From NCBI GenBank assembly GCA_963972195.1, contig CAXATH010000004.1, forward strand, positions 124,001 to 188,000: a stretch of DNA of 64,000 bases. The letters run 5' to 3'. Positions 18,958 to 28,811 of this stretch are shown piece after piece. Made by a program: the position numbers and the translations under genes. The DNA comes from Litorimonas sp963972195. Its GTDB lineage: Bacteria > Pseudomonadota > Alphaproteobacteria > Caulobacterales > Maricaulaceae. The stretch's first letter is position 1; each line of letters starts with the position of its first letter. The notes under the pieces were generated by a model. The model did not search any database and had not been told where the DNA came from. It was given only the letters and a program-made list of their open reading frames with translations.

Positions 18958-19365
18958 ATGCCAAATTGGATTGAAAAAAAATGTGCAGAACGCGGGCTCC
19001 GGATGACGGATCAGCGCCGTATCATCGCTCAGGTTTTATCTGACGCCGAAGACCATCCTGACGCCGAAGAGCTTTACGCCCGCGCCTCCGACAAAGACCC
19101 GAATATTTCGCTCGCGACCGTTTACCGGACCGTCCGGCTCTTTGCGGATGCGAATATTATCGAAACCCATGATTTCCGTGATGGCCGCGCGCGCTACGAA
19201 ACCGCCGACGCCGACCACCATGACCATTTGATCGATGTCTCCTCCGGCGAAGTGATTGAGTTCATGGATGAAGAGATCGAAAAGCTTCAGCACAAGATTG
19301 CCGAAAAGCTAGGCTATGAACTCGTCGATCATCGATTGGAACTTTACGGGAAAAAGAAGAAATAG
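18958..19365 (+). CDS. fur: Fur family metal-responsive repressor
   Basis: A 135-residue Fur protein. The winged helix has DHPDAEELYARA and ISLATVYRTVRLF. The dimerisation half has the metal site HHDHLIDV. The structural-zinc CxxC of enterobacterial Fur (LICxxCG) is replaced by IDVSSG, as in several alphaproteobacterial Fur/Mur proteins, so the responding metal (iron or manganese) cannot be fixed from sequence. It lies last in the nfu-tsaB-rimI-fur run; miaB follows after an oppositely oriented gene. Confidence 0.92.
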   Translation: MPNWIEKKCAERGLRMTDQRRIIAQVLSDAEDHPDAEELYARASDKDPNISLATVYRTVRLFADANIIETHDFRDGRARYETADADHHDHLIDVSSGEVIEFMDEEIEKLQHKIAEKLGYELVDHRLELYGKKKK

Positions 19366-19368
19366 GGT

Positions 19369-19776
19369 TTGCCCGAGGCTCTGGCCAGGCGGCCTCTTCG
19401 GGCCTTTTTACTGACGCCTCTATTTTATATTCTTTGCTGCCTTCTGCCTGTTTATATATGGAATTTTTATATTTCTTTGACCCCCGTAATGGGCGGAAAA
19501 GATATAGAAAACCTGTTAAGCTGGGGCAAAATAATTATAGTTTATGGCGGGATCATTATTTATACCTGCCTACTGTTTTTAAGTCCCGTTTATTTTCTCG
19601 CCAGGCGCACGCGTTTCGAACACCCAACCCTACCAATAGGTTTAGGTTTTTTGGTGACGACTATCGCATGCTTACTCATGGGAAACCCAATTAATTTGGC
19701 CTTCTTTATTTACGTTCTTTCAGGCACATTCTCAGGCCTATTATTCTGGCGCCTTTACTCGGGAAAATGGTGGTGA
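19369..19776 (+). CDS. Small four-helix membrane protein
   Basis: Not recognised. About four hydrophobic helices (start near AFLLTPLFYILCC, then IIIVYGGIIIYTCLLFL, LPIGLGFLVTTIACLL and LAFFIYVLSGTFSGLLF). Its base composition is more AT-rich than its neighbours. The only start that includes the first helix is TTG four bases after the fur stop, and a terminator-like hairpin covers codons 1-13, so the start and expression are doubtful. It is convergent with the phosphoesterase gene. Confidence 0.5.
   Translation: MPEALARRPLRAFLLTPLFYILCCLLPVYIWNFYISLTPVMGGKDIENLLSWGKIIIVYGGIIIYTCLLFLSPVYFLARRTRFEHPTLPIGLGFLVTTIACLLMGNPINLAFFIYVLSGTFSGLLFWRLYSGKWW
19371..19409 (+). terminator. Possible intrinsic terminator after fur
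   Basis: GCCCGAGG at 19371-19378 can pair with CCTC-(TT)-CGGGC at 19393-19403, followed by C and five T. It would end the fur transcript, yet it lies inside the 5' end of the membrane-protein reading frame. Confidence 0.4.
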
Positions 19777-19796
19777 CGGATAGAAACGTCCTGACT

Positions 19797-20651
19797 TCAC
19801 TCCGCCGCCAAGAGCGCCTCAGCGTCAATTAATTCCTTCTCGAAATAGGCCTCATCCAATTCCCGCTGAGCATGCGGCTGGGTGTGCAGGATTTCCCAGC
19901 GCCCGTCATGATGCTCGACCAGCGCGGTGCAGCTCTCGACCCAGTCGCCATCATTCATATAGGTAATGCCGTCAATATCGCGCATTTCCGCGACATGGAT
20001 ATGGCCGCAAATCGCGCCGTCAAAGCCTTTGCGCTGGCAATAATCGGCGACCTGTTCTTCGAAACTATGGATGAAATTCATCGCCCGTTTGGTGCGCTTT
20101 TTCAGGCTTTTGGACAGCGACCAATAAGGCAGGCCGAGCTTGCGCCGGATAAAGTTCAGCTTCGTATTCACCCACAGCAAAAGGTTATAGGCATTATCGC
20201 CCAGATGCATGATCCATTTGCGGTCGGCGCGCATCAGTCCGTCAAACATATCGCCGTGAACAACCAGATAGCGTTTGCCGTCCTCGCCGACATGCACTTC
20301 ACGATTGGAAATCTTGACCTCGCCGAAATTGACCTTGAATTTCAGAAAGCCGCGCAGAAATTCGTCATGATTTCCGGCGATATAACGGACATCGCTCCCG
20401 CGCTTGCTCGCCGTCAGAATGCGGCGGATGACATTGGTGTGCGCCTGCGGCCAGAACCATTTTTTCTTGAGCCGCCAGCCATCAATAATATCGCCGACCA
20501 GATAGAGCGTCTCGGCATTATGGTGTTTGAGAAAATCACAGAGCGCGTCGGCCTGACAGCCCTTGGAGCCGAGATGAACATCGGAAATAAACATCGCCCG
20601 ATAATCCGGTTTCGGAAAAGTCTTTTTCGAAGCTTTACGAGGCGTCCCCAT
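19797..20651 (-). CDS. UDP-2,3-diacylglucosamine diphosphatase-like metallophosphoesterase
   Basis: A calcineurin-type phosphoesterase of 284 aa with the full metal motif set: ISDVHLG, GDIIDGW, GNHDEF, VHGDMFDG and GHIHVAEM. This subgroup is usually annotated as LpxH-like and would cleave UDP-2,3-diacylglucosamine in lipid A synthesis. Alphaproteobacteria often use the unrelated LpxI, so the exact substrate is uncertain. It is transcribed against its neighbours and diverges from miaB across about 160 bases. Confidence 0.82.
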   Translation of the reverse strand: MGTPRKASKKTFPKPDYRAMFISDVHLGSKGCQADALCDFLKHHNAETLYLVGDIIDGWRLKKKWFWPQAHTNVIRRILTASKRGSDVRYIAGNHDEFLRGFLKFKVNFGEVKISNREVHVGEDGKRYLVVHGDMFDGLMRADRKWIMHLGDNAYNLLLWVNTKLNFIRRKLGLPYWSLSKSLKKRTKRAMNFIHSFEEQVADYCQRKGFDGAICGHIHVAEMRDIDGITYMNDGDWVESCTALVEHHDGRWEILHTQPHAQRELDEAYFEKELIDAEALLAAE

Positions 20652-20813
20652 AATCCGCGCCCTAAGGGGATTCTGTGACGTAAGTGTGACGTATTTTTAA
20701 CGTTTATTCGTCAGTTCAGGTTCTAGAGGCTTGAGCGACATCGCCGCAGAGCGAGCTTGCTCAATCCGTGCGTCTCGCCTATAGGCCGCCCACAAACATC
20801 AGTGAGAATAATC

Positions 20814-22226
20814 ATGACGACGTCACCCCGTGAAAAAAACGCGCCCCGTGATGTTAACGAAGCCGCCATCATCGCGGCCAAGTCTGACATCGCATCCGGC
20901 AAAAATTCCAAAAAAGTATTCATCAAGACCTATGGCTGTCAGATGAATGTCTATGACAGCGAGCGTATGGCCGATGTGCTGGCGCCGATTGGTTACGCCC
21001 CGACCGACGCGCCGGATCACGCCGACCTGGTTATTCTCAATACCTGCCACATTCGCGAAAAGGCCGCCGAGAAAGTCTATTCAGAGCTCGGCCGCATCCG
21101 AAAATATAAAGAAACCAATAAACCCGACATGAAAGTCGCCGTGGCGGGCTGCGTCGCGCAGGCCGAAGGCGCAGAGATCATGTCCCGCGCCCCCGTCGTC
21201 GATATGGTGCTCGGCCCACAAACCTATCACAAGCTCCCGGAAATGATTGCCAAGGTGCATCGCGGCACAGGGCAGGTTCTGGAAACCGAATTTGATACGT
21301 TGGAAAAATTCGACGAGCTGCCCGAGCTGCGCCAGCCTAAAGGCTTTTCGAGCTTTCTGACCATTCAGGAAGGCTGTGATAAATTCTGCACGTTCTGCGT
21401 GGTGCCCTATACGCGCGGCGCCGAAGTCAGCCGCTCTGTCGCCCATGTCGTGGCCGAAGCAAGGCAGCTCGCCGCCCATGGCGTGCGCGAAATCACCCTC
21501 ATCGGGCAGAATGTAAACGCCTATAACGGCGTCGGCGAGGACGGCAAGGAATGGACGCTGGGCCAATTAATTCGTCATGTCGCCCTCATCGGCGGAATTG
21601 ACCGTATCCGTTTCACCACCTCCCACCCGCGCGATATGGATGATGACCTGATTGAGACTTTGGGCAATGAGCCAAAATTAATGCCCTATCTGCATCTGCC
21701 GATTCAGGCGGGGTCGAACAAGGTTCTCCACGCGATGAACCGGGGTCATACCTATGCCGAGTATAAAGAATTAATTGCGAAAATCCGCGCGGCCCGTCCC
21801 GATATTGCATTGTCCGGTGATTTTATTGTCGGCTTCCCGGGCGAGACCGAAACAGATTTCCAGCAGACGATGAAATGCGTCGAAGAAGTCGGCTATGGCA
21901 GTTCGTTTTCATTTAAATATTCCGTTCGCCCCGGCACGCCGGGCGCCGGCCTGCCGCGCCAGGTTCCCGAAGACGAAAAACAGGACCGCCTCGTCCGTTT
22001 GCAGGCGCTGCTTTATCAGCAGCAGCAGGATTTCAATAAATCCCTTATTGGGCGAACCTTGTCGGTTCTGGTTGAGGGCGTCGGCCGCAAGGATGATCAA
22101 CTCTTTGGCCGCAGCCCGTATTTGCAAGGCACGCATTTTGACGGACCCAAAGATCTGGTCGGTCAGATTGTGGACGTAAAAATTACGGATGCGGGACGGA
22201 ACTCCCTTGTCGGAGAACTGGCTTGA
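20814..22226 (+). CDS. miaB: tRNA-2-methylthio-N6-dimethylallyladenosine synthase MiaB
   Basis: A radical-SAM methylthiotransferase of 470 aa. The N-terminal UPF0004 domain has three cluster cysteines (TYGCQMN, NTCHIREKA, AGCVAQ). The radical-SAM motif is CDKFCTFC, and a TRAM domain ends the protein. It converts i6A37 to ms2i6A37 in tRNAs reading UNN codons. I chose the ATG at MTTSPREK; an in-frame ATG 57 bases upstream adds an unconserved leader. Being near fur matches the alphaproteobacterial order fur-miaB-phoH. Confidence 0.95.
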   Translation: MTTSPREKNAPRDVNEAAIIAAKSDIASGKNSKKVFIKTYGCQMNVYDSERMADVLAPIGYAPTDAPDHADLVILNTCHIREKAAEKVYSELGRIRKYKETNKPDMKVAVAGCVAQAEGAEIMSRAPVVDMVLGPQTYHKLPEMIAKVHRGTGQVLETEFDTLEKFDELPELRQPKGFSSFLTIQEGCDKFCTFCVVPYTRGAEVSRSVAHVVAEARQLAAHGVREITLIGQNVNAYNGVGEDGKEWTLGQLIRHVALIGGIDRIRFTTSHPRDMDDDLIETLGNEPKLMPYLHLPIQAGSNKVLHAMNRGHTYAEYKELIAKIRAARPDIALSGDFIVGFPGETETDFQQTMKCVEEVGYGSSFSFKYSVRPGTPGAGLPRQVPEDEKQDRLVRLQALLYQQQQDFNKSLIGRTLSVLVEGVGRKDDQLFGRSPYLQGTHFDGPKDLVGQIVDVKITDAGRNSLVGELA

Positions 22227-22286
22227 TAACAAAAGCTTGAGTAAATGCCGCTTGCACGCCGGAATTAGTTCCTTAAAACTAATTCC

Positions 22287-23744
22287 ATGCAAGATACATC
22301 CCAAGATACCCCCCAAACTGAGACGCAAGACCTCCCGCCTCCGCCGCAGGTGGCCGAGGAGAGCGGCGAAGAACTTGCCAATCAAACTCCGCAGGAAATC
22401 TTTGCCGATATGCGGGATTGGGCAATGGATACTTGGGATCAGCTTTTATCTCTGTCCACGATCTGGCAAATTCTCGCGGTAATTGCCGCGATCGGTCTTG
22501 GCTGGGTCGCCTCGCGCAAACCACAAAAGAGTCTGGAAGCCCGTCGGGACAAACGCGACAGCACTGATATTCTCTACCGCATCTACAATGCTCTGGCCGG
22601 CGTGATGTGGCCGGTTTGCATTGTTGTTTTCCTTTGGATCGCGGTTTTGATTTTCGGCGCCGCCGGTTTGCCGGATGATATTCTACGCATCGTCGCCAGC
22701 CTGACCAATGCGGCGATAATTGTGCGCCTTTTGACAAAGAACATGGCGGAGGGGCCACTTCGTACCCTGATTGCTCTGACGGCTTGGGGGCTTGCCGCGC
22801 TCTATATCCTAAAACTTTTGGATCCTGTCACCAACGCGCTGGATAGCGCCGCGCTCTCCGTCGGCGGCACCCGGATATCTGTTCTACAGGTCATCACGAG
22901 TATCATTCTCGCCATCGGCGCGCTCTGGATTGGCCGCATTGCGGGCGATGCGGCGCAGAGCCAATTACGCTCTTCTGAGCGCCTGACCCCGTCCATGTCC
23001 GGTCTATTGGGTCAGGTCGCTAAGATCGGCCTGATGATATTGGCCGTGATTGTGGCGCTCGGCTCGGTCGGTATTCCGATTACCGCCTTTGCGGTTCTGG
23101 CCAGTGCCATTGGTGTTGGTATCGGTTTTGGACTCCAGTCGATCTTCTCCAACTTCATCTCGGGCATCATCATCCTGTTTGAAAAGTCGATTAAGGTCGG
23201 CGATTTTATTGAATTGCAATCCGGCGTTCGGGGGCAGGTCCGCGAAATTAATATTCGATCCACTTTGGTCACAACGAATGACTCGGTCGACATACTTGTC
23301 CCGAATGAAGAATTTATCAAAGCCCAGGTTATCAACTGGACACTTCGCGATCCGCGTCGGCGCCTTCGCATTCCGTTTGGCGTTGCCTATGGCATCGACA
23401 AAGACGTGGTCAAAAAGGCCGCTCTGGAAGCGGCTGAAGCTGTCGAGTGGACCGACCTTGACCGGGAGGAGCACAAACCTCAGGTCTGGCTCACCGAATT
23501 TGGTGATTCCAGTCTGAACTTCGCTTTGGTTGTCTGGCTGAAAGACAGTGCTGTAAAACGCCCGTCTCGCGTCGAAGCCGATTATAATTGGGAGCTTCAT
23601 ACGGCTCTGGCGAAGTACGATCTCGAAATTCCGTTCCCGCAGCGCGATATCAATATCCGTCAGCCCGCCGAGTTAACCGTGCGTATGGCGGACGGGCCGA
23701 AAAAGGACGAGAAGAAAAAAGTCGAGAAGAAGCCGAAAGAATAG
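22287..23744 (+). CDS. MscS-family mechanosensitive channel
   Basis: A 485-residue protein: an acidic, Pro/Gln-rich N-terminus, about five transmembrane segments, then the MscS pore helix and beta domain (LASAIGVGIGFGLQSIFSNFISGIIILFEKSIKVGDFIEL). The C-terminus is a run of Lys and Glu. It probably opens under membrane tension to release solutes. It lies between miaB and a convergent minus-strand gene, and a short hairpin between the two stops may end both transcripts. Confidence 0.92.
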   Translation: MQDTSQDTPQTETQDLPPPPQVAEESGEELANQTPQEIFADMRDWAMDTWDQLLSLSTIWQILAVIAAIGLGWVASRKPQKSLEARRDKRDSTDILYRIYNALAGVMWPVCIVVFLWIAVLIFGAAGLPDDILRIVASLTNAAIIVRLLTKNMAEGPLRTLIALTAWGLAALYILKLLDPVTNALDSAALSVGGTRISVLQVITSIILAIGALWIGRIAGDAAQSQLRSSERLTPSMSGLLGQVAKIGLMILAVIVALGSVGIPITAFAVLASAIGVGIGFGLQSIFSNFISGIIILFEKSIKVGDFIELQSGVRGQVREINIRSTLVTTNDSVDILVPNEEFIKAQVINWTLRDPRRRLRIPFGVAYGIDKDVVKKAALEAAEAVEWTDLDREEHKPQVWLTEFGDSSLNFALVVWLKDSAVKRPSRVEADYNWELHTALAKYDLEIPFPQRDINIRQPAELTVRMADGPKKDEKKKVEKKPKE

Positions 23745-23763
23745 CGTGTTCGCGGGGAGGACT

Positions 23764-24546
23764 TTACGTCTTCTCCTCTGAGGGCGGTCTTGCTTCTTTC
23801 TTTTTCCTCCAAGGCGCGCCGATGAAATCGAAGTATAGAGCCCAGAAATAAAGCGCAATCAATAAAGCTATGCCCAAGGCTGTCAGTATTTTTATGATAG
23901 CTTGCAATGGGCTGAGTGTGACGATGGCCTTTCCTTGTTCAAATCGAATATCTTTCAAAGCAAGGCTTGCTGCAGAGCCTTTGAATCCCGCATCTTTCAA
24001 ATTGTAAATCGGCATGGCTTCGAAAAATTTATAAGCCCCGTCCACGCCGATCTCTTTGAGTTTGGAGCGGTTATCTCCGACGACCCGGTCTAGGGATTCC
24101 TTGGCTTCCTCAGACAGCATATCGTTTTTCTGACGTTTTAAAAAATCTTGCGCAATATTTCGCAAATCATCGATTTTTTCCTGACTTTCGCCGTCCAAGG
24201 TCGCCTCGAAATCAAGAGGCTTTAAATCCGCAAGGTAAAGTCTAGGCGCGTCATATCGTATTTGGCTTGCGAAATCCCCATCAATTGTTCCGGCATATCC
24301 GAACCCCTCAGCTGCGAGGTCAACGCCTAAACGCGCGCCGTCCCTCTCGGTAAAGCTTACATCCGCCTCTTCTATGGTGAGTGTGATACCCAAATAGCCA
24401 ATCGGCCCCTGCTCCAGTTGAGCGTCAATCGCTCTCTGGACATCGGCTTCGCTAATCTCTATTTCGAAATCTTGAAGAAGAATGAAACTCCCAATGACAC
24501 AGACTATAAAAACCGCGACGGCGATAATAGGGAATAACTTTTTCAT
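23764..24546 (-). CDS. DUF1439-like membrane-anchored protein
   Basis: An N-terminal signal anchor (residues about 5-25) and a C-terminal helix (about 220-240) bracket an exported domain. Its opening (EIEISEADVQRAIDAQL, then YLGITLTIEEADVSF, LGVDLAAEG and IRYDAPRLYLADL) follows the pattern of DUF1439 proteins such as E. coli YceB. Those are lipid-binding-like envelope proteins of unclear function. Here the second helix and short Lys-rich tail are additions to the YceB form. Convergent with the MscS gene. Confidence 0.65.
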   Translation of the reverse strand: MKKLFPIIAVAVFIVCVIGSFILLQDFEIEISEADVQRAIDAQLEQGPIGYLGITLTIEEADVSFTERDGARLGVDLAAEGFGYAGTIDGDFASQIRYDAPRLYLADLKPLDFEATLDGESQEKIDDLRNIAQDFLKRQKNDMLSEEAKESLDRVVGDNRSKLKEIGVDGAYKFFEAMPIYNLKDAGFKGSAASLALKDIRFEQGKAIVTLSPLQAIIKILTALGIALLIALYFWALYFDFIGAPWRKKKEARPPSEEKT

Positions 24547-24677
24547 GAGCTAACCCTAGCCTGAAGCACCGAGTGTGACAATTGGCAAGACGGCCAATAG
24601 AAAACATCTAATCCTCATCATAAAACGAATACAGAATCGCTCTCGCCTTTTGCGGCTATCCCCCCTATCTAGGGATT

Positions 24678-25649
24678 ATGTCGAAACAAACCGAAATACT
24701 GGAATTTACCGATGCTGATTTGGTGCGCAGGCTCTGCGGGCCGAACCATGCCAATCTGGCGCTTATCGAAGAAGCCTTTGGCGTCTATCTCGAAGCGCCC
24801 GGAACGGACGTTCACATTAATGGTGATACGCCGAGCCGCGCGCGCGCCGGAGAGCTTATCAAGGAAATCTATCAGCGTTTGGAACGCGGCTGGCCTTGCG
24901 GGCCGTCCGATATTCGCGCGCTCATCCGCGCCATGGGCAAAGGTAAGGTCAAAGCGGCCAGCGTCGAGGCGATTATTCCGTTCCCCCGCCGGTCCCCTAT
25001 TATTCCGAAAACGCCGCGTCAGGAAAAATTCATCAACGCCATGCGCGATGACACGATTATCTTTGGCGTCGGCCCGGCCGGGACCGGGAAAACCTTTCTC
25101 GCCACCGCTTATGGGGCGTCATTACTCGCGCGCGGCGAAGTGGCCCGGTTTATTGCCTGCCGCCCCGCTGTCGAAGCAGGCGAACGCCTCGGCTTCCTTC
25201 CGGGCGATCTGAACGAAAAAGTTGATCCCTATATGCAGCCGATATGGGACGCGCTTCATATGGTATTGGGCCGCGACGAGGTGGATCGCCGTAAAGCCGC
25301 CGGCGATATCGAAGTTGCGCCACTCGCTTTTATGCGCGGACGGACGCTGGCAGATGCCTTTGTCGTCATTGACGAAGCCCAGAACGCCACTATTCCGCAA
25401 ATGAAGATGGTGCTGACGCGTTTGGGGGAACGCGCCAAATACGCCGTGACAGGCGACCCAAGCCAGTCTGATCTCCCCTACAATCAAACTTCCGGCCTCG
25501 CCCATGCGCTTACCATACTCGGCGATATCAAAGGCATCAGCCAGATCAAGTTTTTGGCGAGCGATGTTGTGCGGCATCCTTTGGTCGGTAAGATTGTGAA
25601 TGCCTATGAGAAGGACTCGAAGTCTCACGAGACAAAAGGCAAGGATTAG
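24678..25649 (+). CDS. PhoH-family ATPase (YbeZ type)
   Basis: A 323-residue PhoH-like P-loop ATPase. Walker A is GPAGTGKTFLA near residue 133, with Walker B FVVIDEAQNATIPQMKM and the TGDPSQSDLP motif. The N-terminal KH-like region has the E-(A/G)-xGVYLEAPGTDV pattern. In E. coli YbeZ works with YbeY in rRNA processing, and here ybeY follows after about 35 bases. Confidence 0.93.
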   Translation: MSKQTEILEFTDADLVRRLCGPNHANLALIEEAFGVYLEAPGTDVHINGDTPSRARAGELIKEIYQRLERGWPCGPSDIRALIRAMGKGKVKAASVEAIIPFPRRSPIIPKTPRQEKFINAMRDDTIIFGVGPAGTGKTFLATAYGASLLARGEVARFIACRPAVEAGERLGFLPGDLNEKVDPYMQPIWDALHMVLGRDEVDRRKAAGDIEVAPLAFMRGRTLADAFVVIDEAQNATIPQMKMVLTRLGERAKYAVTGDPSQSDLPYNQTSGLAHALTILGDIKGISQIKFLASDVVRHPLVGKIVNAYEKDSKSHETKGKD

Positions 25650-25684
25650 CATTTCTGTCGGCTTGGTCCGGTAATATAAAATTC

Positions 25685-26146
25685 ATGACCCCAATTCCGT
25701 TTGAAATAGATATCTCTCATCAGTCTAGCGATTGGCCAGACTGTGATCTTTTAGTGCAAAAGGCTATTACGTCGGCTTGGAACGTTTTGACGATTCCGCG
25801 CGCCGGGGAGTTGTCTGTCGCCCTCTCAAATGACGAGCAGGTGCAGGCTTTAAATCGGGATTATCGGAATAACGATAAACCAACCAATGTCCTGTCTTTT
25901 CCCGTTGCAGAACCGGCGCCACTGCTTGGCGATATTGTTTTGGCGCTTGAAACCGTGCAGAGGGAAGCCAATGAGAAAGCCATTTCCTTTGAGGACCATC
26001 TGACGCATCTTTTGATTCACGGATTTTTACATCTTCAAGGCTATGACCATGAGAATGAAGATGAGGCCGAAATAATGGAAGCCCTGGAAATCCGGGCTTT
26101 GAGCGCTTTGGCAATTGACAATCCTTATAAAACTGACGAATTTTAA
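25685..26146 (+). CDS. ybeY: Endoribonuclease YbeY
   Basis: A 153-residue UPF0054 protein with the zinc motif HGFLHLQGYDH near residues 112-122 and the preceding NVLSFP motif. It matures 16S rRNA 3' ends and takes part in ribosome quality control. Its place between phoH and corC is the standard bacterial arrangement. Confidence 0.95.
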   Translation: MTPIPFEIDISHQSSDWPDCDLLVQKAITSAWNVLTIPRAGELSVALSNDEQVQALNRDYRNNDKPTNVLSFPVAEPAPLLGDIVLALETVQREANEKAISFEDHLTHLLIHGFLHLQGYDHENEDEAEIMEALEIRALSALAIDNPYKTDEF

Positions 26147-26152
26147 AATATT

Positions 26153-27067
26153 ATGAGTGACGCAACCTCTGAACCCGGACTTTTGACCCGCCTTTTTAGT
26201 CGGTCGACCTCCGAGGGCACGCCGGAATCCGAAGACGAAGACAGTCCCTCGGGACGATCGGCCCAACACCAGGAATTGATGATGAATGCGGCGGAGCGGT
26301 TTCATCTGCTCCGAGTTGACGATGTGATGGTTCCCCGCGCTAATATCGTCGCCGTCGAAAACGGCGCAACATTGACTGAATTGTCACAAGCTCTCAAAGA
26401 CGCCGGTCATTCGCGTCTTCCGGTTTATAAAGAATCCCTCGATGATCCGGTCGGTATGGTCCATATCAAAGATGTGCTGCCTTATTTGATGCTCAATGCC
26501 AAAGGGCGTTCGGGCAAGACCTATCCAAACAAAAAAATTATCCAATATATCCGCCGTCCTGTATTATTCGTGCCGCCTTCCATGCTCGCGCAGGACTTGT
26601 TGCGGCGTATGCAGGCGCGCCGCTCTCATATGGCGATTGTGGTCGATGAATATGGCGGCACAGACGGTTTGGTGACGATCGAAGATCTGATTGAACCGAT
26701 TGTCGGCGATATTGATGATGAGCATGACGAGCTTGAGCCGCAGGTTCAGCGTATTGCGGGCCAAAACGGACAAATTGTCTGGGAAGCGGATGCGCGTATT
26801 TCTATCGACAGTTTTGAAGAAACTTTGGGGCGGGAATTCGCCACCCCGGACGAGGAAGAGGATGTCGACACATTAGGTGGTCTCGTCTTTACCATGGCCG
26901 GGCGCGTTCCCGAACGCGGCGAAATCATCAAACATGCGGACGGTCTGGAGTTTGAAATTACGGATGCCGATCCACGCCGGGTAAAAAGCCTTCGGATTAC
27001 GGATACGCGCGACGACGATTCGGACTCCTTCGAGGATAGCGCCGCTCCCACCTTGCCTGTGACTTAA
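26153..27067 (+). CDS. corC: CorC/TlyC-type CBS-pair protein
   Basis: A 304-residue protein with a tandem CBS pair (start VDDVMVPRANIVAVE, later MAIVVDEYGGTDGLVTIEDLIEPIVGDI) and a C-terminal CorC_HlyC domain. There is no DUF21 membrane domain, so it is the soluble CorC type. The family is tied to magnesium and cobalt homeostasis. It starts six bases after ybeY and precedes lnt, an order shared with E. coli. Confidence 0.92.
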   Translation: MSDATSEPGLLTRLFSRSTSEGTPESEDEDSPSGRSAQHQELMMNAAERFHLLRVDDVMVPRANIVAVENGATLTELSQALKDAGHSRLPVYKESLDDPVGMVHIKDVLPYLMLNAKGRSGKTYPNKKIIQYIRRPVLFVPPSMLAQDLLRRMQARRSHMAIVVDEYGGTDGLVTIEDLIEPIVGDIDDEHDELEPQVQRIAGQNGQIVWEADARISIDSFEETLGREFATPDEEEDVDTLGGLVFTMAGRVPERGEIIKHADGLEFEITDADPRRVKSLRITDTRDDDSDSFEDSAAPTLPVT

Positions 27068-27093
27068 TTTAATTTTCCCAAAGCGATCTTTAT

Positions 27094-28749
27094 ATGAGTG
27101 ACAAACCCGCTCCCCATCCGAACCCGCCGTTTTTTTTGAAAACCTCCGGATGGTCTGGCCGATTTGTTAGTTTCGCCATTGGCGGGCTCTGCGTCTTAGG
27201 GCAAGCGCCGATGCACCTCTGGCCGCTCGCGCTCGTGGGATTCGCGTTGTTATTCATGCGTCTGCAATGGGCGTCCACCTCAGATCGCCCGGGCTGGGCC
27301 GGTTTCGGCGCGGCCTTTTGGTTCGGCATTGGTTATTTCGGGCTCGGCACGTTTTGGGTCGGGGAAGCTTTCATCGCCCGCGGCCCCGCTTTTATACCTT
27401 TGATGTTCCCCATGGTTTTTGGCCTGGCCGCATTACTGTCCTGTCTATGGGGGTTTGCCGGGCTGGCAATTGCCAAAAGCCGGTTTCGGCCCGGTTGGGC
27501 GCAACTCGCCTTTGTCGGGTTTTTCATCTTGGCCGAATATGTGCGGGGACATTTATTCGGAGGCTTTCCCTGGAATATGCCGGGTTATATATTTCCGGCA
27601 GGCGGCGCCTTCTCGCAAGGCGCGGCACTCTGGACCATTTATGGCCAGTCATTATTCGTTCTCGCCTTGAGCGCGGCCTTGGCGACCGCCGTTTTCTCTT
27701 CCAAAAAGATAGCGCCCGCGCTTATTTTCATTATCGGTCTCGGCGGTCTTTACGGACTTGGGCATTTGCGACTGTCCAGCGCCGAGGTCACTTATCAGGA
27801 CGATGTCACGCTTAGAATTGTGTCTATTCCGTTCAATCAGTCGGAGCGATTTGATTCCCAGAAAAGCAATCAGATCGTCGAAGCCTTTATCGCGGAAAGC
27901 CTGCGCGACGATATACAAACTCCGGATCAAACCCGGTTGAGCGAGGTCACTCACATCATCTGGCCCGAAGGGGCGATCAATGGTCTGGCGATAGAGAACA
28001 GGCCTTTTCTCAATTATATGGGCGAGAGCCTCGCCATGCGCCGAGACGGCGATCTGCCTGTCTGGATTTTAAATTCGCTGCGCCGGGAGCCTAACCCAAA
28101 CTCCACACCGAACTCTCCTATAGATGATTACTACAATAGCTCCGTCGCCGTTACCTTTGACGCTCAAGGAACTCCGTCTCTAGCTGAATATAATGATAAA
28201 AAGAGGCTGGTGCCATTTGGCGAATTTATTCCCTTTGGAAAATGGATGGAAAGCCAGAACGTACCCGTAATTTCAACGTCGCTCATGTCCATTTCTCCCG
28301 CTTCGGAAAAAACCCGGACCCAATATCCCGGCCTGCCACTTGGCAGTCCTCAGATATGCTATGAAATTATTTTCCCGGGCCTGACCCCGCGCCCCGACAG
28401 CGACTCCGAAGCCGAATTCATTCTTAATCAGTCCAATGATGCCTGGTTCGGGCAGAGCTGGGGGCCGAAGCAACACGCCAATATTGCCCGCTATCGCGCC
28501 ATAGAAGAAGGCTTGCCGATTATCCGCGCCGCGTCTAACGGCGTCAGCGCTGTCATCGACCCCTATGGACGGATTGTCGCTCAGACCGACCAAAATAAAT
28601 CATCCCACATTGATACACCGCTCCCTAAACCTTTGAAATTTCAACTAAGTTCGAGGGGGGCGATCTGGCTCATTTTCTTGATAATTATAGCGGTTTCCCT
28701 ATTATGTACGCTCTACGGGCGGTCGAGGGACAGAGCCGCTATTATTTAA
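27094..28749 (+). CDS. lnt: Apolipoprotein N-acyltransferase
   Basis: A 551-residue inner-membrane enzyme: about seven N-terminal helices, a periplasmic carbon-nitrogen hydrolase domain and a C-terminal helix. The catalytic triad can be read as Glu292 in WPEGAIN, Lys369 before RLVPFGEF and Cys422 in ICYEIIFPG. It adds the third acyl chain to lipoproteins in the inner membrane, and this window alone encodes several predicted substrates. Clustered with phoH-ybeY-corC. Confidence 0.96.
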   Translation: MSDKPAPHPNPPFFLKTSGWSGRFVSFAIGGLCVLGQAPMHLWPLALVGFALLFMRLQWASTSDRPGWAGFGAAFWFGIGYFGLGTFWVGEAFIARGPAFIPLMFPMVFGLAALLSCLWGFAGLAIAKSRFRPGWAQLAFVGFFILAEYVRGHLFGGFPWNMPGYIFPAGGAFSQGAALWTIYGQSLFVLALSAALATAVFSSKKIAPALIFIIGLGGLYGLGHLRLSSAEVTYQDDVTLRIVSIPFNQSERFDSQKSNQIVEAFIAESLRDDIQTPDQTRLSEVTHIIWPEGAINGLAIENRPFLNYMGESLAMRRDGDLPVWILNSLRREPNPNSTPNSPIDDYYNSSVAVTFDAQGTPSLAEYNDKKRLVPFGEFIPFGKWMESQNVPVISTSLMSISPASEKTRTQYPGLPLGSPQICYEIIFPGLTPRPDSDSEAEFILNQSNDAWFGQSWGPKQHANIARYRAIEEGLPIIRAASNGVSAVIDPYGRIVAQTDQNKSSHIDTPLPKPLKFQLSSRGAIWLIFLIIIAVSLLCTLYGRSRDRAAII

Positions 28750-28811
28750 TCGTTCGGACCGAAACTGGTGGGGGGCACCACAGGCACCGAACACTTAAGG
28801 GACCAATTATC

